A DNA stretch of 32,632 bases from an uncultured Eubacteriales bacterium. Its GTDB lineage: Bacteria > Bacillota > Clostridia > Oscillospirales > Butyricicoccaceae. Below are positions 23,004 through 31,040 of the stretch, in pieces. The DNA is taken from assembly GCA_910585875.1 (NCBI GenBank), contig CAJUIK010000014.1, forward strand, positions 1 to 32,632, written 5' to 3'. The notes beneath the pieces were generated by a model that was not told the origin of the DNA, ran no database searches, and saw nothing but the letters and a program-made list of their open reading frames with translations. Position 1 is the stretch's first letter, and each line of letters opens with the position of its first letter. The position numbers and the translations under genes are program-made.

Positions 23004-24938
23004 TTAAACTTCCATGATTACTGGGAGGATCATGGGGGAGCGCTTGGTTTTTTTGAAGATATAATCGGACAGGCAGTCCCGAATGGACAGTTTCAGGCCG
23101 TTCCAATCCCGGACGCCGCTGCGGGAACATTCCGCCAGGGCCGCCGCCGCCGCTTTGCGCATCCCTTCGTTGAGTTCGTCGGCGTCTCGCACATAGACGA
23201 AGCCTCGGGACACGATATCCGGCCCGGCCACAACGGCGTGGTTGGCCCCGTCCACTGTGACGACGGCCACGATCAGGCCGTCTTCCGACAGGTGCTTCCG
23301 GTCCCGCAGTACGGCGTCGCCTACGTCGCCGACTCCTACGCCGTCCACCAGCACGCGGCCGGAGGGGACGGTCCCGTTGAAGCGGGCGCTGTTGGCGGTG
23401 AGCTCCAGCACCTTGCCCACCTCAGAAATAAAGATGTTGTTGGGATGGACGCCCACCGCCTTGGCCAGCCCGGCGTTGATTTGCAAGTGCCGGTATTCGC
23501 CGTGGACGGGCATGAAAAACCGGGGTTTGGTCAGCGCCATGATCATTTTCAGCTCTTCCTGGCAGGCGTGTCCCGAAACGTGCATTTCCGCCGATTTATC
23601 ATACACGACTTCGGCGCCTCGGCGAGTCAGCTCGTTGATAAGGGAATAGATGGATTTCTCGTTGCCCGGAATAGGGCTGGCGGAAATCAAAATCTTGTCA
23701 TGGGGGCCCGCCTCGATTTGGCGGTGGGAGCCGTAAGCCATGCGGTACAGGGCGCTCATGGGCTCGCCTTGGCTGCCGGTGGTGATGACGCACAGCTGGT
23801 CGTCCGGGTATTTGCGCGCCATATTTAAGTCGATGAGTAATCCCGGCGGGATATCCATATACCCCAGCTCGGTGGTGACTTTGACGATGTTGTCCAAGCT
23901 GCGGCCCGATACCGCCACTTTGCGGCCGAACTTGGCCGCGATGTTGATAATCTGCTGCACCCGATGGACGTTGGAGGCGAAAGTGGCCACCAAAATGCGC
24001 TTATCCGTCCCTTTGAATTGGGCTTCCAGCGCGCGGCCCACCTTTTGCTCGCTCATGGCGAAGCCCGGGCGCTCGGCGTTGGTGGAATCGGCCATCAGCA
24101 GCAGCACGCCTTGGCGGCCCAGTTCGCCGAAGCGGGTCAGATCGATCATCTCCCCGCTGACAGGGGTGGTGTCGATTTTAAAGTCGCCAGTGTCGATGAC
24201 AATGCCCGCCGGGGTTTTCAGCGCGATGGACACGGCGTCGGGCACAGAGTGGTTGATGCGGATAAACTCCACCCCGAAGGCGCCGATATTGAAGGCGGAG
24301 CCGGCGGGCTTTTCATAGATTTTGACCTTTTTCAGATTCCGGTGCTCGGAAAGCCGCAAACGGACCAGGCCGGCGGTGAGCCGCGTGCAGTAAATGGGGA
24401 CGTTGAGATCCCTCAGCACATACGGCAGGGCGCCGATATGGTCCTCGTGGGCGTGAGTCAGCAAAATGGCCCGCACGCGGTCCGCGTTCTTTTTCAGATA
24501 GGAAATATCGGGAATCACCAGGTCCACGCCCAGCATCTCTTCGTCAGGAAAAGTCATGCCGCAATCGATGACGACGATGTCGTTGTTGTATTCAAAAGCG
24601 GTCATGTTTTTACCGATCTCGTTTAAGCCGCCCAGAGGGATGACGCGCAGCCTGTTTTTGGCGGGCTTGCTCCGAGCGGGCTCGGCCTTTTTGGCCTTTT
24701 CCCCCTTGGGCGGGGTCTGGGCGGCGGGCTTCTTTCTGCCGGCCTGGGCCTGTTTTCTGGCGTTGGGGGCCTTTTTGGCGGCTTCCTTCAGCGGCTCTTC
24801 CGCCGGCCCTTTTCCCTCGTCAACTTTCTTTTTTCCGCCGGTTCGGCCTCGGAAAAAACTCTTTTTGGGCGCGCGCTTCTTAGGCCCTTCGCCGCCGCTT
24901 TGCGAAAGACCGTTTTCCTTCTTCAGTTGTTCAGACAT
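23004..24938 (-). CDS. rnj: Ribonuclease J with long basic N-terminal extension
   Basis: The 644-residue protein has a metallo-beta-lactamase core with HxHxDH at His162/His164/Asp166/His167 (LTHAHEDHIG), the beta-CASP domain with LMADSTNAERPGF and FASNVHRVQQ, ITTGSQGEPMSALYRMA, HVSGHA, and the C-terminal domain ending in FKKTKRSPMILPVIMEV. This is the RNase J architecture: 5'-3' exonuclease and endonuclease acting in mRNA decay and rRNA maturation. Residues 1-95 are an added Lys/Ala/Pro-rich, probably disordered tail. ATG 24938 has GGAGAAG 7 bases upstream; an in-frame TTG 24959 is less likely. Whether it is J1 or J2 is not clear. Confidence 0.93.
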   Translation of the reverse strand: MSEQLKKENGLSQSGGEGPKKRAPKKSFFRGRTGGKKKVDEGKGPAEEPLKEAAKKAPNARKQAQAGRKKPAAQTPPKGEKAKKAEPARSKPAKNRLRVIPLGGLNEIGKNMTAFEYNNDIVVIDCGMTFPDEEMLGVDLVIPDISYLKKNADRVRAILLTHAHEDHIGALPYVLRDLNVPIYCTRLTAGLVRLRLSEHRNLKKVKIYEKPAGSAFNIGAFGVEFIRINHSVPDAVSIALKTPAGIVIDTGDFKIDTTPVSGEMIDLTRFGELGRQGVLLLMADSTNAERPGFAMSEQKVGRALEAQFKGTDKRILVATFASNVHRVQQIINIAAKFGRKVAVSGRSLDNIVKVTTELGYMDIPPGLLIDLNMARKYPDDQLCVITTGSQGEPMSALYRMAYGSHRQIEAGPHDKILISASPIPGNEKSIYSLINELTRRGAEVVYDKSAEMHVSGHACQEELKMIMALTKPRFFMPVHGEYRHLQINAGLAKAVGVHPNNIFISEVGKVLELTANSARFNGTVPSGRVLVDGVGVGDVGDAVLRDRKHLSEDGLIVAVVTVDGANHAVVAGPDIVSRGFVYVRDADELNEGMRKAAAAALAECSRSGVRDWNGLKLSIRDCLSDYIFKKTKRSPMILPVIMEV

Positions 24939-25092
24939 TCGATCACTTCTCCGATTCAAATTTATTTTTGTTCTTTATCCAAAAGCGGGGAGGGCGCGAA
25001 GCAACGACGCGCCGTGGACTCCCGCAAAAAGTTCCAATCAAAAGGCGGCTCTTCCAAAGGGAAGAGCGGGGAAGGGGTCGGCTTCCGCCGCC

Positions 25093-25121
25093 TTGATGTA
25101 CGCATTATAAAATAGTATAAC
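25093..25121 (+). promoter_or_regulatory. Sigma-A promoter toward the TSUP pair
   Basis: There is a -35 TTGATG (25093-25098), a 17-base spacer and a -10 TATAAC (25116-25121). The same AT-rich patch holds TATAAT- and TATACT-like -10 boxes on the minus strand that could serve RNase J. Confidence 0.5.
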
Positions 25122-25253
25122 ACAGTTCAGGCCGCTTTGCCAGTTTTCTTTTTCAGCCAGGAACCGGGGCGATTCATTCGCGCCGGCCCGACCGGTATAT
25201 TTTGCGCCGGAATCAGGCAGAATAAACAAGGAAAAGAAAGGGGAGCGGGCCGG

Positions 25254-25613
25254 ATGGACAAACGAGAAAAAAGCCTGTATGCCCTGGCAGGGGCGCTGGC
25301 CGGCTTTGCCAACGGGCTGCTGGGCGCCGGAGGCGGGCTGGCGCTGGTTCCTATTTTGCTGGGGCCGATGAAGCTGCCGCCCAAGGAGGCTTTCGCCACT
25401 TCTGTTTTTATCATGACGCCCATTTGCGCTCTGTCGGCGGCCCTCTATTGGGTCCAGGGCCGGGCCTCTCTGGGTTTGGCGGCGCCTTTCCTGCTGGGCG
25501 GATTGGCGGGAGGGCTGGCCTGCGGCAAGCTGTATGGCCGGGTTTCCGCCCTCTGGCTGGGCCGGATCTTTGGTTTGCTGATGCTCTATGGCGGAATCCG
25601 CTGCTTTTTCTGA
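25254..25613 (+). CDS. TSUP (TauE/SafE) family transporter, N-terminal half-type
   Basis: This 119-residue protein has four predicted membrane helices and the TSUP signature LAGALAGFANGLLGAGGGLALVPI, plus KEAFATSVFIMTPICALSAA. TSUP proteins export sulfite or organosulfonates and normally have ~250 residues with two such repeats; this is one half. The partner half follows 20 bases downstream. GGGGAG lies 8 bases upstream of the ATG. The two probably assemble as a heterodimer; substrate unknown. Confidence 0.82.
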   Translation: MDKREKSLYALAGALAGFANGLLGAGGGLALVPILLGPMKLPPKEAFATSVFIMTPICALSAALYWVQGRASLGLAAPFLLGGLAGGLACGKLYGRVSALWLGRIFGLLMLYGGIRCFF

Positions 25614-25632
25614 GCCAGAAGGGAGGGAAGGG

Positions 25633-26013
25633 ATGCTCTTTTGGGACGTGTTGGCCGCGGCGGCCGCCGGGGCGCTGACTGGCGCCGGCGTAGGCGGCGG
25701 CTCCCTATTGCTGCTTTATCTGACGCTGGCTCGGGAGATCCCCCAGCTGGAGGCCCAGGGGATTAACCTGCTCTATTTTCTGGCGGCCTCGGGGCCCGCT
25801 CTGTTTTTTCATTTGAAAAATGGGTTGGTCCGCCGCCAGGGCGGGCTGTGGGCGGCCTGTTTCGGCGCGGGGGCCTGCCTCCTGGGGAGCTGGCTGGCCG
25901 GCCTCTTGGACCCGATCTGGCTGAAAAGGGGGTTCGGCGTCGTTTTGCTCGTCATGGGCGCCCGGCAGCTGCTGGGCGGGAAACAGGGGAGGGAGGCCGA
26001 ACAGGACAGTTAG
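25633..26013 (+). CDS. TSUP (TauE/SafE) family transporter, second half-type
   Basis: The 126-residue protein has about four helices and its own copy of the glycine motif, AAAAGALTGAGVGGGSLLLLY, followed by LEAQGINLLYFLAASGPALFFHL. GGAGGGAAGGG lies directly before the ATG. It follows the first half closely, so the two form one operon. Its last four bases overlap the end of the convergent ruvX gene. Confidence 0.82.
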   Translation: MLFWDVLAAAAAGALTGAGVGGGSLLLLYLTLAREIPQLEAQGINLLYFLAASGPALFFHLKNGLVRRQGGLWAACFGAGACLLGSWLAGLLDPIWLKRGFGVVLLVMGARQLLGGKQGREAEQDS

Positions 26014-26438
26014 CGCGAAAGGGGCCGGGCGGCTCGGCCGCTGTCCAAATAGCTTTGAAGAATCAGGGAAGCGGCCACGGCGTCCACCTGCCGCCGCTGC
26101 TTGCCCCGCTTTTTGCCGGCGTCGCTGAGGATGCGGTTGGCCATCACCGAAGTCATCCGCTCGTCCCACAAATCCACTTCGACGCCGCAGGCGTCCTCCA
26201 GCGCCTGGGCGAAAGCCCGGGCGCCATGGGCCCGAGGGCCCTCGGAACCGTCCATGTTGATAGGCAGCCCCGCCACAATCCGGCGGGGCCGGCGTTCTTC
26301 CGCCAACTGGCAGAGGATTTCCAACAGCTTTTCTTTGTTATGTTCTGTAATGCTGTAAGCCTGGCCGGCCAGCAGCTCGGCGGCGTCGGAAAAGGCCACG
26401 CCTGTGCGGGCGTCGCCCAAATCAAGAGCCATAATCAT
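26010..26438 (-). CDS. ruvX: Putative pre-16S rRNA nuclease/Holliday junction resolvase YqgF
   Basis: The 142 residues show the RNase H-fold YqgF/RuvX family: LDLGDARTGVAFSD at the start with the first catalytic Asp, RRIVAGLPINMDGSEG, a strand with VDLWDERMTSVMANR, and the terminal QVDAVAASLILQSYL with the last acidic site. The family acts in 16S rRNA 5' end maturation and has been proposed as a Holliday junction resolvase. There is no clear Shine-Dalgarno before the ATG, so initiation may be weak. It ends overlapping the convergent TSUP gene. Confidence 0.93.
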   Translation of the reverse strand: MIMALDLGDARTGVAFSDAAELLAGQAYSITEHNKEKLLEILCQLAEERRPRRIVAGLPINMDGSEGPRAHGARAFAQALEDACGVEVDLWDERMTSVMANRILSDAGKKRGKQRRQVDAVAASLILQSYLDSGRAARPLSR

Positions 26439-26657
26439 CGTCTGTCAACCCAATACAGCCCGAAAAACGAAAAATTTTTCGAGCCCCTTTCAATAATAAA
26501 TAAGATGAATTTGCCAACGGCAAATCATAAAAACAAGCGGGCCGCGGCGGCCCTGAGAATATCGTCCTTTTTATCTAACCGCAAAAAGGAACGGTTGTCA
26601 AGGCGGGGAGGTTTCGCGGCGGCGACGGCCGCGGACAGGCCCTGCGATAAAAAAGGC

Positions 26658-26686
26658 TTGACCTTTTGAACGGGCCGTGATAATAT
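26658..26686 (+). promoter_or_regulatory. Sigma-A promoter of rpmG-secE-nusG-rplKA
   Basis: There is a -35 TTGACC (26658-26663), a 17-base spacer and a -10 TAATAT (26681-26686). It lies about 85 bases before rpmG. Confidence 0.75.
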
Positions 26687-26769
26687 AATAACACCTGTCG
26701 AGGTCTTTTTTTATGCCCGCGAGGGCCGGCCCCGAAAAGGGAGGCAATTAATTTAAGGAGGTGCCGAAA

Positions 26770-26919
26770 ATGCGCGTGAAGGTAACTTTAGCGTGTACGG
26801 AATGCAAGCAGAGGAACTACGATTCGAAGAAGAACAAGAAGAACGACCCGGATCGTCTGGAGATGAAAAAGTATTGCCCTTTCTGCAAAAAGCACACCAT
26901 GCACCGCGAAACCAGATAG
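26770..26919 (+). CDS. rpmG: Large ribosomal subunit protein L33
   Basis: The 49-residue protein MRVKVTLACTECKQRNYDS... has the pairs CTEC and CPFC, the zinc-binding (C+) form of L33, and ends KKHTMHRETR. GGAGGTG lies 8 bases upstream of the ATG. It is the first gene of the rpmG-secE-nusG unit, as in many Firmicutes. It is too short to appear in most ORF calls, but the match is unambiguous. Confidence 0.97.
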   Translation: MRVKVTLACTECKQRNYDSKKNKKNDPDRLEMKKYCPFCKKHTMHRETR

Positions 26920-26946
26920 GCAGCGAAAGGATGGAGGTGCAGCTTC

Positions 26947-27228
26947 ATGGCTGATGAAAACAAGAGCCTGGATACACAGAAGAGTTCGGCGGAAAAAACC
27001 AAAAAGCAGCAGCAAAAGGGCAATTTCTTCTCGCGGGCCGGCAAGGGAATCAGCAAATGGTTCCGGGAGCTGGTGAGCGAAGGGAAGAAGGTTGTGTGGC
27101 CCACCTGGAAACAGGTCGTCAACAACACCCTGGTGGTCATCGGCTGCATCCTGGTCGTGGGCGTTTTCGTCTGGGCGCTGGATATCGCCTTTGCGACCAT
27201 CCGCGACCTGCTGGTCAGCGTCCTGTAA
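26947..27228 (+). CDS. secE: Preprotein translocase subunit SecE
   Basis: This 93-residue protein has a Lys/Gln-rich cytoplasmic start, the amphipathic stretch KWFRELVSEGKKVVWPTWKQ with the conserved W-P-T (SecE signature), and one membrane helix VVIGCILVVGVFVWALDIAF. SecE clamps the SecY channel. GGAGGTG lies 7 bases before the ATG. It is followed by nusG after 27 bases. Confidence 0.97.
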   Translation: MADENKSLDTQKSSAEKTKKQQQKGNFFSRAGKGISKWFRELVSEGKKVVWPTWKQVVNNTLVVIGCILVVGVFVWALDIAFATIRDLLVSVL

Positions 27229-27255
27229 AATCCGAGGGGCAAATGGGAGCGTCTT

Positions 27256-27780
27256 ATGTCTGATAACGCCAAATGGTATGTGATTCACACATACTCCGGT
27301 TACGAAAACAAAGTGGCCGCAACAATTCAAAAGACAGTGGAAAACCGGAAGCTGGGCGACCTGATTTTTGATATCCGGGTGCCTATGGAGACGGTGACCG
27401 AAATCCGGGATACGGGCAAAAAAGAAGTCGAACGCAAGATGTTCCCCGGTTATGTCCTGATTAAAATGCTCATGACGGACGAGAGCTGGTATGTGGTGCG
27501 CAATACCCGCGGCGTCACCAGCTTCGTGGGCCCCGGCTCCAAGCCGGTGCCGCTGACGGAGGACGAGGTGGCCGCCCTGGGGGTGGAAAAACGTGAAATC
27601 CGGCTGTCCTACGACGTGGGCGACAGCGTAAAAATCATCGACGGCCCGCTGGAAGGCTTTGTGGGCATCGTCAAGGAGATTTCGCTGCAAGAGCAGCTCG
27701 TGACCGTCTTGGTTTCGATGCTAGGGCGCGAAACGCCGGCTGAGCTGAAGTTCGGCCAGGTGGCGTCCATGGAAAAATAG
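27256..27780 (+). CDS. nusG: Transcription termination/antitermination factor NusG
   Basis: The 174 residues start with the NGN domain (KWYVIHTYSGYENKVAATIQ, MFPGYVLIKMLM) and end with the KOW domain (GDSVKIIDGPLEGFVGIVKEI). NusG binds RNA polymerase and couples it to ribosomes or Rho. It sits in the conserved secE-nusG-rplK order. Confidence 0.98.
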   Translation: MSDNAKWYVIHTYSGYENKVAATIQKTVENRKLGDLIFDIRVPMETVTEIRDTGKKEVERKMFPGYVLIKMLMTDESWYVVRNTRGVTSFVGPGSKPVPLTEDEVAALGVEKREIRLSYDVGDSVKIIDGPLEGFVGIVKEISLQEQLVTVLVSMLGRETPAELKFGQVASMEK

Positions 27781-27838
27781 TTCTCACAACCTTTTTGGGT
27801 TTAGGATACCGCCGCGGCCGGGCCGCCGGCGGGTGGGA

Positions 27839-27861
27839 GGGCGCGTCCCGCGCCCAATTTT
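27839..27861 (+). promoter_or_regulatory. Hairpin with T run between nusG and rplK
   Basis: GGGCGCG-TCC-CGCGCCC (27839-27855) is followed by AATTTT. It looks like a partial terminator or attenuator in front of rplK, with the rplK ribosome-binding site shortly after. A ribosomal-protein control role is inferred from position only. Confidence 0.4.
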
Positions 27862-27893
27862 ACCACATTTTTGCTAAGGAGGTGCAACGTAAA

Positions 27894-28319
27894 GTGGCAC
27901 AAAAAGTAGTAGGTTTGATCAAGCTGCAAATCCCCGCAGGAAAGGCGACGCCGGCTCCCCCGGTAGGCCCTGCGCTGGGTCAGCACGGCGTCAACATTAT
28001 GGCGTTTACCAAGGAATTCAACGAGCGCACAAAGAACGACGGCGACCTGGTGATCCCTGTCGTCATCACTGTGTACGCCGACCGTTCTTTCTCGTTTATC
28101 ACAAAGACTCCGCCTGCGGCAGTGCTGATTAAAAAGGCTTGCAAGCTGCAGAGCGGCAGCGGCGAGCCCAACAAGAACAAGGTGGCCAAGCTGCCGAAAG
28201 AAGAGCTGCGCAAGATCGCCGAGCTGAAAATGCCTGACTTGAACGCTTCCAGCGTGGAAAGCGCCATGAGCATGATCGCCGGCACAGCGCGCTCCATGGG
28301 CGTCACTGTAGAAGAATAA
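27894..28319 (+). CDS. rplK: Large ribosomal subunit protein L11 (GTG start)
   Basis: The 141 residues match L11: AQKVVGLIKLQIPAGKATPA, VGPALGQHGVNIMAFTKEFN, and a C-terminal rRNA-binding domain with the segment MPDLNASSVESAMSMIAGTARS. L11 forms the GTPase-associated centre of the 50S subunit. The start is GTG with AAGGAGG 11 bases upstream, giving the exact usual length; a longer open frame to 27795 runs through the hairpin and is not used. Confidence 0.97.
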   Translation: MAQKVVGLIKLQIPAGKATPAPPVGPALGQHGVNIMAFTKEFNERTKNDGDLVIPVVITVYADRSFSFITKTPPAAVLIKKACKLQSGSGEPNKNKVAKLPKEELRKIAELKMPDLNASSVESAMSMIAGTARSMGVTVEE

Positions 28320-28396
28320 GGGCGCCCCCGCGGAACGCGACGCTCCGCGGCGTGGGAGGATTATTCCGAAATACCACATTTAGGAGGATTAAGAAA

Positions 28397-29092
28397 GTGC
28401 GCAGAGGTAAGAAATATGTGGAAAGCGCAAAGCTGGTGGATCGTGCCAAGCTGTACGACCCCGCCGAAGCGCTGGATACCGTTATAAAGACCGCGAAAGC
28501 CAAATTTGACGAGACGGTGGAAGTCCATGTAAAACTGGGCGTGGATTCCCGTCACGCCGACCAGCAGGTGAGAGGCGCCATCGTGCTGCCTCACGGCACA
28601 GGTAAAAAGGTGCGCGTGCTGGTGTTCGCCAAGGGCGACAAGGCCAAAGAGGCCGAAGCCGCCGGCGCCGATTATGTGGGCGCTGAAGATATGGTGGCCC
28701 GGATCACAGGCGAAAACTTCTTTGATTTTGACGTGGTCGTCGCCACTCCCGACATGATGGGCGTGGTGGGCCGTTTGGGCCGTGTGCTGGGCCCCAAGGG
28801 CTTGATGCCCAACCCCAAGGCGGGCACCGTCACGATGGACGTGGCCAAGGCCATCAACGAGTCCAAGGCCGGACGTATCGAATACCGCTTGGACAAGACC
28901 AATATCATCCACTGCCCGCTGGGCAAGGTTTCCTTCGGCGCTGAAAAGCTGACGGAAAACTTCAACGCCCTGCTGAGCGCCGTCATCAAGGCCAAGCCCG
29001 CCGCCGCCAAGGGCCAGTACATCCGCTCTTGCGTGGTGGCTTCTACCATGGGCCCCGGCGTCAAGATCAATCAGGCCCGTCTGACAGACTAA
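28397..29092 (+). CDS. rplA: Large ribosomal subunit protein L1 (GTG start)
   Basis: The 231 residues begin RRGKKYVESAKLVDRAKLYD and include LGVDSRHADQQVRGAIVLPHGTG and LGPKGLMPNPKAGTVT, the L1 signature. L1 forms the mobile E-site stalk and often represses its own operon. The start is GTG with TAGGAGG 9 bases upstream. A GC-rich hairpin (CCGCGGA/TCCGCGG, 28328-28350) lies between rplK and rplA. Confidence 0.97.
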   Translation: MRRGKKYVESAKLVDRAKLYDPAEALDTVIKTAKAKFDETVEVHVKLGVDSRHADQQVRGAIVLPHGTGKKVRVLVFAKGDKAKEAEAAGADYVGAEDMVARITGENFFDFDVVVATPDMMGVVGRLGRVLGPKGLMPNPKAGTVTMDVAKAINESKAGRIEYRLDKTNIIHCPLGKVSFGAEKLTENFNALLSAVIKAKPAAAKGQYIRSCVVASTMGPGVKINQARLTD

Positions 29093-29125
29093 GGCCGAAA
29101 GGCCCCCTGAGGGCCGCAAAAATTG

Positions 29126-29154
29126 TTGACAACCGCCTGGTTTGTTGATATAAT
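29126..29154 (+). promoter_or_regulatory. Consensus sigma-A promoter of rplJL
   Basis: TTGACA (29126-29131), a 17-base spacer and TATAAT (29149-29154), both hexamers perfect. It separates rplJL from rplKA as its own transcription unit. Confidence 0.9.
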
Positions 29155-29160
29155 AACAGC

Positions 29161-29332
29161 GCTCATTCCAGAGACAGCAGGCAGATCGAAGGATCTCCAA
29201 CGGCTTTGCGCCGCCTGCCGAGGAACAGTCCGATTTGATTGGCCGCAAATTTTTTTCCGGTTTTATGAAATTGTTCTGTGCCCTCATGTCTGCTGGACAT
29301 GGGGGCGCTTATTCTAAACGGAGGTGAAAACA
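29161..29332 (+). promoter_or_regulatory. L10-type ribosomal leader upstream of rplJ
   Basis: A ~170-nt leader follows the rplJ promoter. It contains the pairing AGCAGGCAG...CTGCCGAGG (about 29176-29224), typical of Firmicute L10 leaders, where the L10-L7/L12 complex binds to repress synthesis. Near its end is a CCCTCATGTC / GACATGGGGG hairpin (29281-29305). Identification rests on position and these motifs. Confidence 0.65.
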
Positions 29333-29869
29333 GTGCCGAACGCAAAGGTTTTGAGCGAGAAGCAGGCCACTGTGGCCGCTCTGGCTGAAAAAATGAAAAA
29401 CGCCACATCCGGCGTGCTGGTAGATTATAAAGGCATCACTGTGGAAGACGACACCAAGCTCCGCAGCGAGCTGAGAAAAGCCAATGTGGATTATGCCGTC
29501 GTCAAAAACACGCTGGTCCGCTTTGCCGCAAACCAGATCGGCTTTGAAGAGCTGGACGGCGTGCTGCACGGAACGACCGCTATGGCCGTCAGCATGGAAG
29601 ACCCCACGACGCCCGCCCGCCTGCTGGCTGAGTTTGCGAAGACCCACGATAAGTTTTTCCATATCAAGGCTGGTTTCCTGGAAGGCAAGGTAGTAGACCT
29701 GGCTACAGTGGAATCTCTGGCCGCTATTCCGCCCAAGGATATTCTGCTGTCCACTGTTCTGGGCACCATGATGGCCCCTGTAGCCGCTCTGGCTCGGGTA
29801 TTGCAGGCTATTGTGGATAAACAGGGCGAAGAGGGCGCAGCCGCCCCGGAAGCAGAAGCCCAGGCTTAA
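29333..29869 (+). CDS. rplJ: Large ribosomal subunit protein L10 (GTG start)
   Basis: The 178 residues match L10: PNAKVLSEKQATVAALAEKM, GVLVDYKGITVEDDTKLRSELR, YAVVKNTLVRFAA, and a C-terminal helix LARVLQAIVDKQGEEG that binds L7/L12 dimers. The GTG at 29333 has GGAGGTG ~7 bases upstream; the GTG at 29324 overlaps that site and is rejected. First gene after the leader. Confidence 0.95.
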   Translation: MPNAKVLSEKQATVAALAEKMKNATSGVLVDYKGITVEDDTKLRSELRKANVDYAVVKNTLVRFAANQIGFEELDGVLHGTTAMAVSMEDPTTPARLLAEFAKTHDKFFHIKAGFLEGKVVDLATVESLAAIPPKDILLSTVLGTMMAPVAALARVLQAIVDKQGEEGAAAPEAEAQA

Positions 29870-29899
29870 CGACTAAAAAATTATTGGAGGTACACGATA

Positions 29900-30277
29900 A
29901 TGGCAAGCGAAAAAGTTGCACAGCTGATTGAAGAAGTAAAAGTTCTCTCCGTCCTGGAGCTGAGCGAATTGGTACATGCCCTGGAAGAGGAATTCGGCGT
30001 TTCCGCCGCCGCCGCTGTGGCCGCCGCCCCTGCCGCTGGCGGAGCTGCCCCCGCCGCTGACGAGAAGACCGAGTTTGACGTCGTGCTGACTGAAGCCGGC
30101 TCTGCTAAGATGGGCGTCATCAAGATCGTCAAGGAGATCACCGGCCTGGGCCTGAAGGAATCCAAGGAACTGGTGGACAACGCCCCCAAGGCCATCAAGG
30201 AAGGCGTTGGCAAGGACGAAGCCGAGGAAATGAAGAAGAAGCTGGAAGAAGCCGGCGCCAAGGTCGAGCTGAAGTAA
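29900..30277 (+). CDS. rplL: Large ribosomal subunit protein L7/L12
   Basis: The 125 residues have the N-terminal dimerisation helix (SVLELSELVHALEEEFGVS), an Ala/Pro/Gly-rich hinge, and the globular C-terminal domain with KIVKEITGLGLKESKELVDN and EEMKKKLEEAGAKVELK. The C-terminal domain recruits translational GTPases. A TTGGAGG site lies upstream of the ATG. It is followed directly by a terminator. Confidence 0.98.
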   Translation: MASEKVAQLIEEVKVLSVLELSELVHALEEEFGVSAAAAVAAAPAAGGAAPAADEKTEFDVVLTEAGSAKMGVIKIVKEITGLGLKESKELVDNAPKAIKEGVGKDEAEEMKKKLEEAGAKVELK

Positions 30278-30312
30278 GAGTTCTTCTGTTTTTTCCAAAT
30301 CAAAAGAAGACG

Positions 30313-30345
30313 AAAAGAGACGGGAATTTTCCCGTCTCTTTTTTT
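30313..30345 (+). terminator. Intrinsic terminator after rplL
   Basis: AAAAGAGACGGGAA pairs with TTCCCGTCTCTTTT, and the T run continues to 30345. It ends the rplJL unit; rpoB does not follow. Confidence 0.92.
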
Positions 30346-30425
30346 GTCGCTCTAGCCCTCAGCCCTCGTTGTCCGTCCGTCGGTGCCCCCGATAGAGCGG
30401 GAACTTAGGCCGCTGGCGCCACAAC

Positions 30426-30944
30426 TCAGGCCCATAAATTCTCCAGCCCTCGTTGCTCGCCCGTCGGGGCTTCCCGGCAGTCCCGCATTAGGTCGGCGCG
30501 GACTTTCATGATCCGGAAAAAGCAGTCCAACTCTTCTTCTGTAAAAATATTTTCCAAGTCCTTGATAAAGCGCATGGTGTGGACGATGTCATATTGCTTG
30601 TGGGCCATGGACAGCTGCCGGCCCTTAGGCGTGACGAAAAGATGGTTTTTCTTTTTGTTTTCCTTGGACTCCAGCTTGTATACCAAGCCCTTTTGCTCCA
30701 GCTGCTTGACGCTTTGGGAAAGGGCGCTTTTGGTGCGGCCAAAAGCGTCGGCCATTTCGGTTACCGTCACCCCTGGGTGTTCTTCGATGAATGTGACGCC
30801 ATGGGCTTCGGCCAGAGAATATTCCACCCCGGTTCCATAATCTTTGGGCATGGCGGAAAAGCCGTAATACCGCATGGTAAATTCAAATTCCAATGTGCTG
30901 ATTTCCAGCGGAGTCCAGTTTTTTAGAAATTTTTGATTATCCAT
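30426..30944 (-). CDS. MarR family transcriptional regulator
   Basis: The 172 residues have a winged-helix core: EYSLAEAHGVTFIEEHPGVT, the recognition region TEMADAFGRTKSALSQSVKQL, and the wing KGLVYKLESKENKKKNHLFVTPKG, flanked by helices for dimerisation. MarR proteins bind palindromic operators and respond to small phenolic or toxic ligands. AAGGA lies 10 bases before ATG 30944; the longer frame to 31025 is not preferred. It is transcribed from a consensus promoter (31041-31069); the target is unknown but may be the neighbouring lyase gene. Confidence 0.88.
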   Translation of the reverse strand: MDNQKFLKNWTPLEISTLEFEFTMRYYGFSAMPKDYGTGVEYSLAEAHGVTFIEEHPGVTVTEMADAFGRTKSALSQSVKQLEQKGLVYKLESKENKKKNHLFVTPKGRQLSMAHKQYDIVHTMRFIKDLENIFTEEELDCFFRIMKVRADLMRDCREAPTGEQRGLENLWA

Positions 30945-31040
30945 TGTATTGTGATCCTTATTGATTTGCTTTTTTGACTGATAGACCGCCGCAGAAGGAA
31001 TGGTTATAGCATTTGTAGGCTGCATTGAATTTTTGATTTT

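Noticed and set aside
26788..27690. A 300-codon minus-strand open frame opposite rpmG, secE and nusG
   Set aside because: The three plus-strand genes are certain; the antisense product has no recognisable domain.
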